Origin: Pseudomonadota bacterium
Lineage (GTDB): Bacteria; Desulfobacterota; Desulfovibrionia; Desulfovibrionales; Desulfovibrionaceae
Length of the DNA: 64,000 nucleotides
Assembly: GCA_018816865.1 (NCBI GenBank)
Contig: JAHIUW010000009.1
Location: forward strand, 1-64,000
Direction: 5' to 3'
In this document: positions 27,519-36,594 of the stretch, piece by piece
How positions within the stretch are numbered: the first letter of the stretch is position 1
Layout: each line of letters starts with the position of its first letter
Translations under genes and position numbers: made by a program
Notes under the pieces: generated by a model
Databases searched by the model: none
What the model was told of the DNA's origin: nothing
What the model saw: only the letters and a program-made list of their open reading frames with translations

Positions 27519-28718
27519 ATGTTTTCACCCTCCCAGCTCGAGCAGTACGCCGAAGTCATGCTCTGGGCCCTGGACGCCTCCAGGCCCGCCCCCATTAAAG
27601 CCGGTGATGCCGTCCTCGTCCGGTTCGATGTTCCCGCCCTGGAACTGGCCGAGGCCTTGCACAGCCGCCTGGTCAAACGAAAGGTCAATGCCGTCATCCG
27701 GTTGAATCGTACGGCGACCATGGAACGGGATTTTTACATGAACGCGGGTCCGGGGCAGCTGGCCTTTGTGCCGCAGGGAACCGCCGAACTGTATGAACAG
27801 GTGGCGGGCTCCATCCATCTGCTGGCGCCGCAGGCCCTGACGCACCTCGCAGACGCCGATCCTGCGGATATCGCCGCTGCCGCCCGCGCCCGCAAACCCT
27901 TCCGGGACATCTTGGACCATCGCGAACTGGCAGGAGCCTTTTCCTGGACCCTGTGCCTGTATCCGACTCCTGGGTTGGCCGAGAAGGCCAACCTGTCCAT
28001 TGAGGAGTACACCCGACAGGTGGCCAAGGCCTGCTATCTTGATCGGCCAGACCCGCTGGGCGAATGGCGTCAGACCATGGCCCGGATCAAGGAACTGCGA
28101 ACCTGGCTGGATGGTCTGGGGGCACGCCGTTTCCGCATTGAATCCGCGAGCATGGACCTGGAGATCGATCCCGGCGAGGCGCGGAGTTGGGAAGGGTTGA
28201 CGGGGCACAATATCCCCAGTTTCGAGTTGTACCTGTCACCCGACTGGCGCGGCACCCGGGGCATCTACTATGCGGACCAGCCCACCTATCGCGGGGGCAA
28301 TTACGTGGAGGGTGCGCGCCTGGAGTTCGTGGACGGCAGGGTGGTGGATGCTTCCGCCGACCGAGGCGAGCGTTTTCTGCTGGAGCAGTTACGCATGGAC
28401 GAGGGCGCTTCCAAGTTGGGAGAGTTTTCCCTGACGGACAAGCGGTTCTCGGGGATCAACCAGTTCATGGCCATGACGCTGTTCGATGAAAACTTTGGCG
28501 GAGACTATGGAAACTGCCATGTGGCTCTGGGGGCGTCCTATCCTTCGACCTATGCGGGCGACCCGTCAGAACTCGACGAGGAGCAAAAACGCAGGCTGGG
28601 ATTCAATTCCTCGGCCCTGCATTGGGATCTGGTCAACACCGAGCCCAAGGTCGTGACAGCAACCCTGGCCGACGGGAAGACCAGACTCATCTATGAAAAT
28701 GGCCTCTTTGCCTGTTAG
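27519..28718 (+). CDS. M29 family aminopeptidase
   Basis: A 399-residue cytoplasmic metallopeptidase of the thermophilic aminopeptidase (AmpS/AmpT) family, which removes N-terminal residues from peptides. Recognisable blocks are KAGDAVLVRFDVPALELAEAL near the N-terminus, ASMDLEIDPGEARSWEGLTGHNIPSFE (given in part: GHNIPSFE), the metal Glu in LGEFSLTD near residue 305, and HVALGASYPSTYAG with the His. Ends with LHWDLVNTEP, containing the HxD metal pair. AGGA lies eight bases upstream. Likely in one transcript with the small unknown gene downstream. Confidence 0.85.
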   Translation: MFSPSQLEQYAEVMLWALDASRPAPIKAGDAVLVRFDVPALELAEALHSRLVKRKVNAVIRLNRTATMERDFYMNAGPGQLAFVPQGTAELYEQVAGSIHLLAPQALTHLADADPADIAAAARARKPFRDILDHRELAGAFSWTLCLYPTPGLAEKANLSIEEYTRQVAKACYLDRPDPLGEWRQTMARIKELRTWLDGLGARRFRIESASMDLEIDPGEARSWEGLTGHNIPSFELYLSPDWRGTRGIYYADQPTYRGGNYVEGARLEFVDGRVVDASADRGERFLLEQLRMDEGASKLGEFSLTDKRFSGINQFMAMTLFDENFGGDYGNCHVALGASYPSTYAGDPSELDEEQKRRLGFNSSALHWDLVNTEPKVVTATLADGKTRLIYENGLFAC

Positions 28719-28733
28719 GAACGACTTTCTGGA

Positions 28734-29045
28734 ATGATCGATCGCAAGAATATCGAGAAGATTCTGGCGGCCAGGCTCGCGGAGCTGCCTCTTGGCCACG
28801 CCCTGGAGATCAGGACCTACAAGCGCAACCGGGCGGTGTTGTTTTTCCGTCAGGAGAGCGATGAATATCGCATCGTGCAGAAGGGGTTCGGCCAGAGTGA
28901 CGAGATCGTTGCTGCCCACAGGCTGAAGAAAACCCTGCGGCGTTTGCTGGCCGAAGAATTTCCACGTAGCAACAAGGTCAGGCTGTATGCGCTCGGGGTC
29001 TTTGATATTGATGTCGATTCATCAAAACATCTTAAAATAATTTAA
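28734..29045 (+). CDS. Uncharacterised basic protein
   Basis: A 103-residue protein, rich in Arg and Lys, beginning MIDRKNIEKILAARLAELP. No signal peptide or membrane segment. It has EIRTYKRNRAVLFFRQ and IVAAHRLKKTLRRLLAEEFPRSNKVRLY, a mixed alpha/beta pattern. I do not recognise it. It starts 15 bases after the aminopeptidase stop and so probably shares its transcript; the following AT-rich stretch may hold the chemosensory promoter. Confidence 0.7.
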   Translation: MIDRKNIEKILAARLAELPLGHALEIRTYKRNRAVLFFRQESDEYRIVQKGFGQSDEIVAAHRLKKTLRRLLAEEFPRSNKVRLYALGVFDIDVDSSKHLKII

Positions 29046-29163
29046 TTTTTATTTCAGCATGCTCGCTCTGGATCTCAGCTTCAGCTATCTTCCCGTATCG
29101 ACTCCTTGGGGCGGTGCAGGGAGGGAAAACCACGATTTGTATTCTAGGTCTTGATTCGCTGTG

Positions 29164-29192
29164 TTGATAGGCTTAGTTTATGACAATAAATA
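29164..29192 (+). promoter_or_regulatory. Candidate promoter of the chemosensory operon
   Basis: TTGATA and TAAATA separated by 17 bases (weak -10), followed by a small GTGCCT/AGGCAC hairpin at 29196-29215 before the first gene. This is the best match in the 198-base gap but is not strong. Confidence 0.3.
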
Positions 29193-29243
29193 GAGGTGCC
29201 TCCCCCAAAAGGCACGAGATTATCCGGGCTCAAATAGTGTCGC

Positions 29244-31163
29244 ATGATAGCAAAAACACAGGCTGAAGTTTCTCTGGAGGCATTGTCTGGGCAGCTCGAC
29301 GCCCATGTTGATGCCCTACGTCGGCTTTCCGGCGGGCTGGCCGAGCTGGTCTCCAGCAGGGAAGAAGAGTTTCTGGGGCTTGGCTCGAACCTGATGGAGT
29401 TCACTACTCGTTCCAGGTCTCTGACGCAAAGTGCTTCCGAATTGACCGATCTCTGCTCTGGCGATGAGGTCGCAGCAAACGCTGCGGCCCTGTCCGAGGA
29501 GCTGAGCAGCCTCTCGGCCATCTGCAACCCTGAAGATGCGGCAAAAGGGGCACGGGCCCTCGAACGGGTCATGACCCTGGTCTCCAGTCTGGGAGGACAG
29601 GTCGTGGAGTTCGGGCGGATCATCAAGAGCTTGACGATGCTCGGGATTTCGACCCGTATCGAGAGCGCTCGTCTGGGAGACCAAGGCTTGGGATTCAGCA
29701 CCCTGGCCGATGACGTGGAAACCCTGGCGAGCAAAATTGTTGAAAATTCGTCGTCCATCTCCATCAAATCAAAGTCTCTGGGTTCGCTTCTCGAGTCCGT
29801 TGACCTGCGCACCAAGGCCCTGACTCAGGAACAAGGCGAGTGCTCCAGCGGCATCCTCTCCGACATCGATTCCAGCCTGACCGCCTTGAACAAGATGATG
29901 GACCGTTCCAGGACGGGGGCCAGCCATATCGCCCAGCGAAGCGAAATCGTGATGGCCAATGTGGCGGAAGTCGTCTCCTCCCTCCAGTTCCATGACATCG
30001 TGCGCCAGCAGGTGGAGCACATCGAAGAGGCCCTCGACGAGATGGTCACCCAGGCTGATGAATACGCCCGGGGGGCGCAACTCCCCGTTGAAGACCGGGA
30101 GGAACAGGATGGTGCCGGAGCAGAAGCTGCGGGACGCACATCCCGCGAGGGCCGGGAGGGCATCCAGGACGTTGTGGGTTGGATTGCCGACGTGTCCGAA
30201 CTCCAGATTTCGCAATTGGACAATGCCAGTCAGCGTTTTGCTTCCGCCGTTGGCGGGCTGCGCGATGGATTGGCCGGTATTTCCGCTGCTGCGGGCGAGA
30301 TCGGAGCGGAGGTCTCAAGGGTCCTCTCCGCAGGCGAGAGCCATGACGGGGGGACGGTCTTGGACCGTGTCGGCAGGAGTACCAAGGCCGTACTGAGCGC
30401 CATGGAGGCTTTTTCCGATAAATCAGCCGAGATCGCCCAGCTGATCGGTTCCGTGACCGGGACTGTTGCCGAGATGACGGAATTTGTGAGTAGCATTGAG
30501 GAAGTCGGCTCTGAAATCGAGCTGATTGCCTTGAATGCGAGCATCAAGGCTGCCCATACCGGCGAGGAAGGCAAGGCTCTGGGCGTTCTGGCCCAGGCGA
30601 TCCAGCGGCTGTCCGTGGATGCCAGGGACAGGACCCAAGCCGTCTCGTCCATGTTGCTGGAAATTTCCCAGGCCTCGGCTGAGTTGGTGCTGGCTGCTGA
30701 TACCAAACAGCAGAAGGTGCTCATCGATCAATACGCCCAACGGCAACGTGAGCTGATGGCCGTTTTGGCCGAACTCTCGACGAGGCTTTCCGGGGCCGCT
30801 CGCGAGGTGTTGTCGCTGTCGTCCTCCTTGGGGACGGACATGGACAAACTGGTGAGCTCCATCCGTCTGGATGAACAGATTTGTCCCGGTCTTGACGATA
30901 CCCGTGCGGCGCTTCGCAGGATTGCGGATGCCTTACGTCTTTTGGTCCCGGTTTCGGATGACAGGGGACGCCCCAAGCGGTTGAAGGAACTGCTGTCCCG
31001 TTACACCATGGAGGCGGAGCGGACGGTTCATGAATCCACCTTCGGAGGCGGTGGTTCCAGGCCAGCGGCCACTCATGGGGGCGAGGGTGAGCTCGAACTG
31101 TTCGATGAACCGGACGGAGCCGCGCAGGACGAGGACGACTGGGATAACGTGGAGTTGTTCTGA
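29244..31163 (+). CDS. Soluble MCP-like protein with CheZ-like motif and C-terminal acidic tail
   Basis: A 639-residue, almost entirely helical protein without membrane segments. Two MCP-tip-like stretches occur: LGISTRIESARLGDQGLGFS (about 133-152) and LIALNASIKAAHTGEEGKAL (about 427-446). Between them, SSLQFHDIVRQQVEHI (245-260) matches the CheZ phosphatase motif D-x3-Q (Asp251, Gln255). The C-terminus is a flexible Gly-rich linker ending DDWDNVELF, similar in layout to the CheY-binding tail of CheZ and loosely to the CheR-binding NWETF pentapeptide. It heads an operon with STAS, CheY, CheA, CheR and CheB genes. It probably combines signalling input with CheY-P dephosphorylation; this is inferred. 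The ATG has no good ribosome site. Confidence 0.78.
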   Translation: MIAKTQAEVSLEALSGQLDAHVDALRRLSGGLAELVSSREEEFLGLGSNLMEFTTRSRSLTQSASELTDLCSGDEVAANAAALSEELSSLSAICNPEDAAKGARALERVMTLVSSLGGQVVEFGRIIKSLTMLGISTRIESARLGDQGLGFSTLADDVETLASKIVENSSSISIKSKSLGSLLESVDLRTKALTQEQGECSSGILSDIDSSLTALNKMMDRSRTGASHIAQRSEIVMANVAEVVSSLQFHDIVRQQVEHIEEALDEMVTQADEYARGAQLPVEDREEQDGAGAEAAGRTSREGREGIQDVVGWIADVSELQISQLDNASQRFASAVGGLRDGLAGISAAAGEIGAEVSRVLSAGESHDGGTVLDRVGRSTKAVLSAMEAFSDKSAEIAQLIGSVTGTVAEMTEFVSSIEEVGSEIELIALNASIKAAHTGEEGKALGVLAQAIQRLSVDARDRTQAVSSMLLEISQASAELVLAADTKQQKVLIDQYAQRQRELMAVLAELSTRLSGAAREVLSLSSSLGTDMDKLVSSIRLDEQICPGLDDTRAALRRIADALRLLVPVSDDRGRPKRLKELLSRYTMEAERTVHESTFGGGGSRPAATHGGEGELELFDEPDGAAQDEDDWDNVELF

Positions 31164-31188
31164 GCCTGGCAGGTTGGAAGGAGGATTC

Positions 31189-31512
31189 TTGGCAAAGTAC
31201 GATATGGTCGGCGCCGGTTCCGAGGGCACATTGGTGTTGTCGGGCGAGTGGACCATCGAGAGCGCGGCGCGGCTGAAACAGGCGTTGCAGGAGGCCTGCG
31301 AGCGGTTTGAATCGCTCGCATTGGACCTCTCTGGAGTGACGCGCGTGGACCTGATCTTTTTGCAGACGGTCTGCGCGGCCCAAGGCGAGTTGCAAAGTAA
31401 GGGCAGGGAATTGGGGACGGCAGGCCCAGTTTCAGCGGCAGTGGAAGAGCTTGCCGAGGCCGCCGGATTCCGGTTGGGTAGCGTTGATCATTGTTTTTGG
31501 AGGAGAAGATAG
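31189..31512 (+). CDS. STAS domain protein
   Basis: A 107-residue single STAS domain (anti-sigma antagonist fold): GTLVLSGEWTIESAARLKQAL, then LALDLSGVTRVDLIFLQTVCAAQ. In phosphorylated STAS proteins the residue after this Asp (Asp54) is Ser; here it is Leu, followed by Ile, so the usual phosphorylation switch is absent. TTG at 31189 follows GGAGG. It lies in a chemosensory operon directly before cheY with no gap, suggesting a scaffold or partner role for the MCP-like or CheA protein. Confidence 0.8.
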   Translation: MAKYDMVGAGSEGTLVLSGEWTIESAARLKQALQEACERFESLALDLSGVTRVDLIFLQTVCAAQGELQSKGRELGTAGPVSAAVEELAEAAGFRLGSVDHCFWRRR

Positions 31513-31872
31513 ATGGCTTTGATTATGACGGTGGATGATTCTGCAAGCGTTCGGCAGATGGTGAGCTTTACCCTGAAAAACGACGGTCATGAGGTGCTTG
31601 AGGCCTGTGACGGTAAGGACGCCTTGAGCAAGCTCTCGGGTCCCATCAAGATGGTCATCACCGACCTGAACATGCCTAATATGGACGGCATCGCCCTGAT
31701 CAAGAATATCAGGGCCAATGCCGCCTACAAGTTTATTCCGATCATTATGCTGACCACTGAGTCCCAGGCCGCGAAAAAGCAGGACGGCAAGGCCGCCGGA
31801 GCCACCGGATGGGTCGTCAAACCCTTCAAGCCCGAGCAGCTGCTGGCCGTGGTGAAAAAAGTACTCAGATAG
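31513..31872 (+). CDS. cheY: CheY-type response regulator
   Basis: A 119-residue single receiver domain. Acidic pocket Asp8/Asp9, phospho-acceptor Asp51 in VITDLNMPNMDG, Thr81 in MLTTES and Lys103 in VVKPFKPEQ are all present. Phosphorylated by CheA, it likely binds a motor or another output. GGAGGAG precedes the ATG. Confidence 0.93.
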   Translation: MALIMTVDDSASVRQMVSFTLKNDGHEVLEACDGKDALSKLSGPIKMVITDLNMPNMDGIALIKNIRANAAYKFIPIIMLTTESQAAKKQDGKAAGATGWVVKPFKPEQLLAVVKKVLR

Positions 31873-31959
31873 CTCGCTGCCCAGGGTGAAGACCAGTCCG
31901 TGAGGGCCGGTGCCGCTCTTACGCCAGGTGCAAGTACGGATCTCCAGGGAGTGTCGGAC

Positions 31960-34065
31960 ATGTCGCAGGATGATATCAATCGCCAAGCCTTTCTCGAAGA
32001 GGCCAATGAGCTGCTGGCCGAGTTGGAAACGGCCCTGCTGGAACTCGAGGACACGCCGGATGATTCCGAGCTTGTGGACCGGGTCTTCCGGGCGATGCAT
32101 ACCATCAAGGGTTCCGGCGCCATGTTCGGATTCGAGGATGTGGCGCATTTCACCCACGACGTGGAAACCGTCTTCGACAAGGTCCGCTGCGGTGAGCTTT
32201 CCGTAACCAAGGAACTGCTGGACCTGACACTGGGCGCGCGGGACCATATCCTTGTGCTCCTGGAGGACGAGGGCGGCCAGGCCACCGGTTCTCCCCAGGC
32301 CGAGGCCATTATCGCCGGTCTGCGCAAGCTATTGGGTGTGGACGTTGAAACCGGCACCGCTGTTCAGTCCGAGGCCGAGTTGGATGACCTCAAGGGCTCG
32401 GCGTCCGGGGATATCGTTACCTATCGGATCCGTTTCAAGCCCGAGCCGGGGATCTTCAGCTCCGGTACCAATCCCCTGGCTCTGATCGAGGAATTGACCG
32501 AGATGGGTCTGCACCAGGTCGTGGCCCATACCGAGGGCATTCCACCGCTGTCCGAGCTTGATCCCGAGGATTGCCACATCTGGTGGGATGTCGTGCTGGC
32601 CACGGACCAGGGCGAGGACGCCATTCGCGACGTGTTCATCTTCGTGGATGACGATTGCGAATTGCTGATTCAGGTCATCGACAAGCTGGGGGTCCTGGAC
32701 AGCGACGCGAGCTACAAGCGTCTGGGCGAGATTCTGGTGGAGCGGGGCGATCTGACCCAGGACGATTTGAAAAACGTGCTGGGCGATCAGAGGCGCCTGG
32801 GCGACCTGCTCACCGAGGCCGGTGTGGTCTCCGAGGATCAGATCCGCTCGGCACTGGCCGAGCAGCAGGCCGTGCGCACCATGCGCAAGGTCAAGAAGGA
32901 AGAGACCACCGCCTCCAGCATCCGCGTGGGTGCCGACAAACTGGATTATCTGGTGGATCTGGTGGGCGAACTGGTCATTGTCCAGGCTCAGATCACCCAA
33001 GTCGCCGGGGAGAAGAGCGATCAGGTCTTCATCGAACTGGCCGAGGAGCTGGAACGGCTGACGGACGAACTGCGCGATTCCACGTTGTCGATCCGCATGC
33101 TGCCCATCGGCTCCACGTTCTCCAAGTTCAGGCGACTGGTGCGCGACTTGTCCGACGAATTGGGCAAGCAGATGGAATTGATCACCCATGGCGCTGAAAC
33201 CGAGTTGGACAAGACGGTGATCGAGCGCCTGAATGATCCGCTCGTTCACCTGCTGCGCAATTCCATCGACCACGGCATCGAATCCCCAGAGAAGCGGAAC
33301 GCCGCGGGCAAACCAGCCGTGGGGACGATCTCCCTCTCCGCCGAACATGCCGGGGGCGAGGTCCTGATCACCATCAAGGACGATGGTGCGGGCATGGACC
33401 GTGACGTCATTCTGGCCAAGGGCGTCGAGCGCGGGCTGGTGTCCAAGGATGCCGACCTCTCCGACAAGGAGATCTTTAGTCTGATCTTTGCCCCTGGATT
33501 TTCCACCGCGCACAAGGTGACCAGTGTCTCAGGGCGCGGTGTGGGCATGGACGTGGTCAAGCGCGGCATCGATTCCCTGCGCGGGGCCATCGACGTCAGC
33601 AGCACACGCGGCAAGGGAACGGCGATCACCGTTCGCCTGCCCCTGACCCTGGCCATCATCGATGGCCTGCAGATCAAGGTGCAGGATGAGCATTACGTCA
33701 TTCCCCTGTCTTTGGTGGAGGAATGCGTCGAGCTCATTCAGACTGCCGAGGAACGGGTTCGTGAACAGCAGGTCCTCAATCTGCGCGGCGATATCGTGCC
33801 CTATATCCGGTTGCGCGACTGGTTCACCGTCCCGGGGATTCCCCCGGAGATCGAGCAGGTGGTGGTCACCGGGTTTGACGGCAGCCGCATCGGGATCGTC
33901 GTGGACCATGTCATCGGCGAACACCAGACCGTGATCAAGAGCCTGGGACGGGTGTATCGCGATGTGGATGGCATCTCCGGAGCAACCATCAAGGGGGACG
34001 GCTCCATGGCGCTTATCCTGGACGTGCCGCAGATCATCCGTAGCGCGTCCTCGGGCCGGGGTTGA
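31960..34065 (+). CDS. cheA: Chemotaxis histidine kinase CheA with MshEN-like motif pair
   Basis: A 701-residue kinase that phosphorylates CheY and CheB. P1 (HPt) has the phospho-His in FRAMHTIKGSG (His47); residues 150-245 look like a response-regulator-binding P2 domain; residues 330-385 are the dimerisation helices; the ATPase has HLLRNSIDHGIE (N box), DDGAGMD (G1), GFSTAHKVTSVSGRGVGMD (F/G2, given in pieces: GFSTA, GRGVGMD); the C-terminus is the CheW-like P5. Unusually, residues 254-277 and 279-302 are two motifs of the form RLGxxL-x3-G-x2-x4-[LI]-x3-L-x2-Q, like the MshEN cyclic-di-GMP motif. ATG at 31960 follows GGGAG. No CheW gene is adjacent. Confidence 0.93.
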   Translation: MSQDDINRQAFLEEANELLAELETALLELEDTPDDSELVDRVFRAMHTIKGSGAMFGFEDVAHFTHDVETVFDKVRCGELSVTKELLDLTLGARDHILVLLEDEGGQATGSPQAEAIIAGLRKLLGVDVETGTAVQSEAELDDLKGSASGDIVTYRIRFKPEPGIFSSGTNPLALIEELTEMGLHQVVAHTEGIPPLSELDPEDCHIWWDVVLATDQGEDAIRDVFIFVDDDCELLIQVIDKLGVLDSDASYKRLGEILVERGDLTQDDLKNVLGDQRRLGDLLTEAGVVSEDQIRSALAEQQAVRTMRKVKKEETTASSIRVGADKLDYLVDLVGELVIVQAQITQVAGEKSDQVFIELAEELERLTDELRDSTLSIRMLPIGSTFSKFRRLVRDLSDELGKQMELITHGAETELDKTVIERLNDPLVHLLRNSIDHGIESPEKRNAAGKPAVGTISLSAEHAGGEVLITIKDDGAGMDRDVILAKGVERGLVSKDADLSDKEIFSLIFAPGFSTAHKVTSVSGRGVGMDVVKRGIDSLRGAIDVSSTRGKGTAITVRLPLTLAIIDGLQIKVQDEHYVIPLSLVEECVELIQTAEERVREQQVLNLRGDIVPYIRLRDWFTVPGIPPEIEQVVVTGFDGSRIGIVVDHVIGEHQTVIKSLGRVYRDVDGISGATIKGDGSMALILDVPQIIRSASSGRG

Positions 34066-34157
34066 CGGGGGGCATGATGGTCGCCTCCGCATCTTCACCC
34101 TCCACAGGCCTGGGGGGAGGGAAAAGCAGCACCCTCTGCACAGCCAAGGCTCGCTCC

Positions 34158-34973
34158 ATGAGCGACAAGGATTTCAAGCGTTTTGCCGAGTTCATCCATG
34201 AGGAATGCGGCATCAAGCTGCCACCCTCCAAGAAGACTATGCTTGAGGCGCGACTGCAGAAACGGCTGCGTGTCTTGGGATATGAGGGGTACAAGGAATA
34301 TTGTGAATTCCTGTTCACCCCCGAAGGCATGGAATGCGAGTTGTGCAACCTGATCGATCAGGTGACCACCAACACCACGGATTTCTTCCGTGAACCCAAA
34401 CATTTCGAGCATCTGTACGCGACGCTGCTGCCCCAGTGGATGGCGCAAAACGGAGATCGGCAGGCGCTGAAGATATGGAGCGCTGGTTGTTCCATCGGGG
34501 CGGAGCCGTACACCATGGCCTTCGTGCTTTCCGATTTTCAGCAGGCGAATCCCCAGTTCCGGTTCAAGGTTCTGGCCACGGACATTTCTTCCGAGGTGCT
34601 GGGCAAGGCGGCGCGCGGGGTCTACAGCCAGGAGCAGGCGCGGGGGGTGCCCGGAGCCGTGCTGCGCAAGTATTTTCTGCGGAGCAAGGACCGCGACAAG
34701 AAGCTGGTGCGCGTGGCCCCTGAGATTCGGCGGCTGGTGGAGTTCAGGCAGCTGAATTTCATGGAATCCTTCACCTTTCGTGAAGCCAAGGACATCATTT
34801 TCTGCCGCAATGTGATCATCTATTTCGACAAGCCGACCCAGGCCCGCCTGATGCAGAAGTTTTGCGCGAATCTGAAGCCCGGAGGGCATCTGTTCATCGG
34901 ACACTCGGAAAGTCTGGCTGGTCAGAATCTGCCCCTGGAGCAGGTTGCGCCGACCATCTACAGAAAAGCCTGA
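34158..34973 (+). CDS. cheR: Chemotaxis protein methyltransferase CheR
   Basis: A 271-residue S-adenosylmethionine-dependent enzyme that methylates receptor glutamates. The N-terminal helical domain ([19 protein letters not shown]) and the catalytic domain with [28 protein letters not shown], and FCRNVIIYF are complete. The ATG at 34158 begins at the usual start of the family; earlier in-frame ATGs at 34074 and 34077, near a GGGGGG stretch by the cheA stop, would add up to 28 poorly conserved-looking residues. Lies between cheA and cheB. Confidence 0.93.
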   Translation: MSDKDFKRFAEFIHEECGIKLPPSKKTMLEARLQKRLRVLGYEGYKEYCEFLFTPEGMECELCNLIDQVTTNTTDFFREPKHFEHLYATLLPQWMAQNGDRQALKIWSAGCSIGAEPYTMAFVLSDFQQANPQFRFKVLATDISSEVLGKAARGVYSQEQARGVPGAVLRKYFLRSKDRDKKLVRVAPEIRRLVEFRQLNFMESFTFREAKDIIFCRNVIIYFDKPTQARLMQKFCANLKPGGHLFIGHSESLAGQNLPLEQVAPTIYRKA

Positions 34974-35001
34974 TGGATTCGGGTTTGTGAAAGGGAGAGG
35001 C

Positions 35002-36078
35002 ATGGGGAAGAAAATCAAGGTGCTCATCGTGGACGACTCGGCGGTGGTGCGCAACACCATCGCGGAGTTGGTGTCATCCGATCCTGACCTGGAGGTCATG
35101 GATACGGCCGCCGATCCCTTTGTGGCGGCCAAGAAGATGGAGCTTCAGGTTCCCGACGTCATCATCCTGGACGTCGAGATGCCGCGCATGGACGGCCTGA
35201 CCTTCCTGCGCAAGATCATGAGCCAGCACCCGATTCCCGTGATCATGTGTTCAACGTTGACCGAGAAGGGCTCGGAGACCTTGTTGCGCGCCCTGGAATA
35301 CGGGGCTGTGGACATCATCCAGAAACCCAAATTGGGCACCAAGCAGTTCCTGGAAGAATCCAGGATACGTTTCACCGACGCCATCAAGGCCGCGGCCAGC
35401 GCCAAGATGGAAAAGAGGGCGGTCCACAAGGCAATCAAGATCCAGCCCAAGCTCTCGGCCGACGCCGTGATCGACAGTCCGACTCCTGGGTTGAGCAAGC
35501 TGCAGACCACGGAAAAGGTCGTGGCCGTGGGGGCTTCCACCGGTGGCACCGAAGCCCTGCGAATATTTCTGGAGGCTTTGCCCCGCAACTGTCCCGGGGT
35601 GGTCATCGTGCAGCACATGCCCGAGATGTTCACGGCGGCCTTCTCCAAGCGCCTGGACTCCACCTGTGTGATCAAGGTCAAGGAGGCAGCCGATGGCGAC
35701 ACCGTGCTCCCCGGGCAGGCCCTCATCGCTCCGGGCAACAAGCACATGCTCCTGAAGCGCAGCGGGGCGCGCTATTACGTGGAGATCAAGGATGGGCCGT
35801 TGGTGCGCAGGCATCGTCCCAGTGTGGATGTGCTGTTCCGCTCCGCGGCCCGCTACGGTGGAGGCAACGTCATCGGCGTGATCATGACCGGCATGGGTGA
35901 CGACGGGGCCGTGGGCATGAAGGAGATGAAGGACGCCGGGGCGTATACCATTGCCCAGGACGAGGCGACCTGTGTGGTCTACGGCATGCCCGGTGAGGCC
36001 GTGAAGGCGGGTGGGGTGGACAGAATTTTGCCCCTGGAGAGGATCGCGCCGGAGGTGGTTCGCCTGGGTTCGACCTGA
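35002..36078 (+). CDS. cheB: Chemotaxis-specific methylesterase CheB
   Basis: A 358-residue protein with an N-terminal receiver (Asp11/Asp12, phospho-Asp57 in [11 protein letters not shown]) and a C-terminal methylesterase: catalytic Ser179 in GASTGG, His205 in VQHMP and Asp301 in MTGMGDDG. It removes methyl groups placed by CheR, closing the adaptation loop. GGGAGAGG lies upstream of the ATG at 35002. Last gene of the operon. Confidence 0.95.
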   Translation: MGKKIKVLIVDDSAVVRNTIAELVSSDPDLEVMDTAADPFVAAKKMELQVPDVIILDVEMPRMDGLTFLRKIMSQHPIPVIMCSTLTEKGSETLLRALEYGAVDIIQKPKLGTKQFLEESRIRFTDAIKAAASAKMEKRAVHKAIKIQPKLSADAVIDSPTPGLSKLQTTEKVVAVGASTGGTEALRIFLEALPRNCPGVVIVQHMPEMFTAAFSKRLDSTCVIKVKEAADGDTVLPGQALIAPGNKHMLLKRSGARYYVEIKDGPLVRRHRPSVDVLFRSAARYGGGNVIGVIMTGMGDDGAVGMKEMKDAGAYTIAQDEATCVVYGMPGEAVKAGGVDRILPLERIAPEVVRLGST

Positions 36079-36110
36079 TCTCTCCTCATGATTCAAGGCC
36101 GATGATCGAG

Positions 36111-36140
36111 CCGTCAGGAAAGTCTCCTGGCGGTTTTTTT
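36111..36140 (+). terminator. Terminator of the chemosensory operon
   Basis: Stem CCGTCAGGA / TCCTGGCGG followed by seven T residues, 32 bases after the cheB stop. Confidence 0.85.
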
Positions 36141-36210
36141 CATGTCCATGGTCTGCCCATGTGCATGCCCATGTCCATGACCGTGCCCAGAGCGGGTCTT
36201 GGGGGCGGGG

Positions 36211-36558
36211 TCAGCCCTTTCTACCATCGTTGTGGCGATAGACCAGCACCTGCACCTGTTCGCGCACCACCAAGCCCTCGCCGATCATCGTATCGAGCAG
36301 CGGCAGGAAGGCGTCTATTTTGGCGGATTCGTCCACGATCTCGGTGATGATCGGCAGGTCCTCGGACAGGCGCAGGATCTTTGTGGTGTGGACCCGGCTG
36401 TTGGCGCCGAATCCGCAGATGCCGCGTAGCACGGTGGCCCCGGCAAAGCCGCTGCGGCGGGCTTCCTCCACGATGGCCTCATGCACCGGGCGGCCCTTGT
36501 AATGGTCGTTTTCCCCGGTATAGATTCTCAGGCGTTCGGCATGTTTTGGCAGCTGCAT
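36211..36558 (-). CDS. DUF190 family protein
   Basis: A 115-residue protein with the DUF190 pattern: ERLRIYTGENDHYKGRPVHEAIVEEAR, then GFAGATVLRGICGFGANSRVHT, and LPIITEIVDESAKIDAFLPLLD (short parts: GENDHYKG, GICGFG, IVEIVD-like). The fold is PII-like. It lies 36 bases after crcB on the same strand, a pairing common in bacteria, so it likely modulates or supports the fluoride exporter. The stop is followed by a His-rich sequence in another frame. Confidence 0.85.
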   Translation of the reverse strand: MQLPKHAERLRIYTGENDHYKGRPVHEAIVEEARRSGFAGATVLRGICGFGANSRVHTTKILRLSEDLPIITEIVDESAKIDAFLPLLDTMIGEGLVVREQVQVLVYRHNDGRKG

Positions 36559-36594
36559 GGTTGTCCTCTCTTGGCGTAGTTCCTGGATTTTGAC

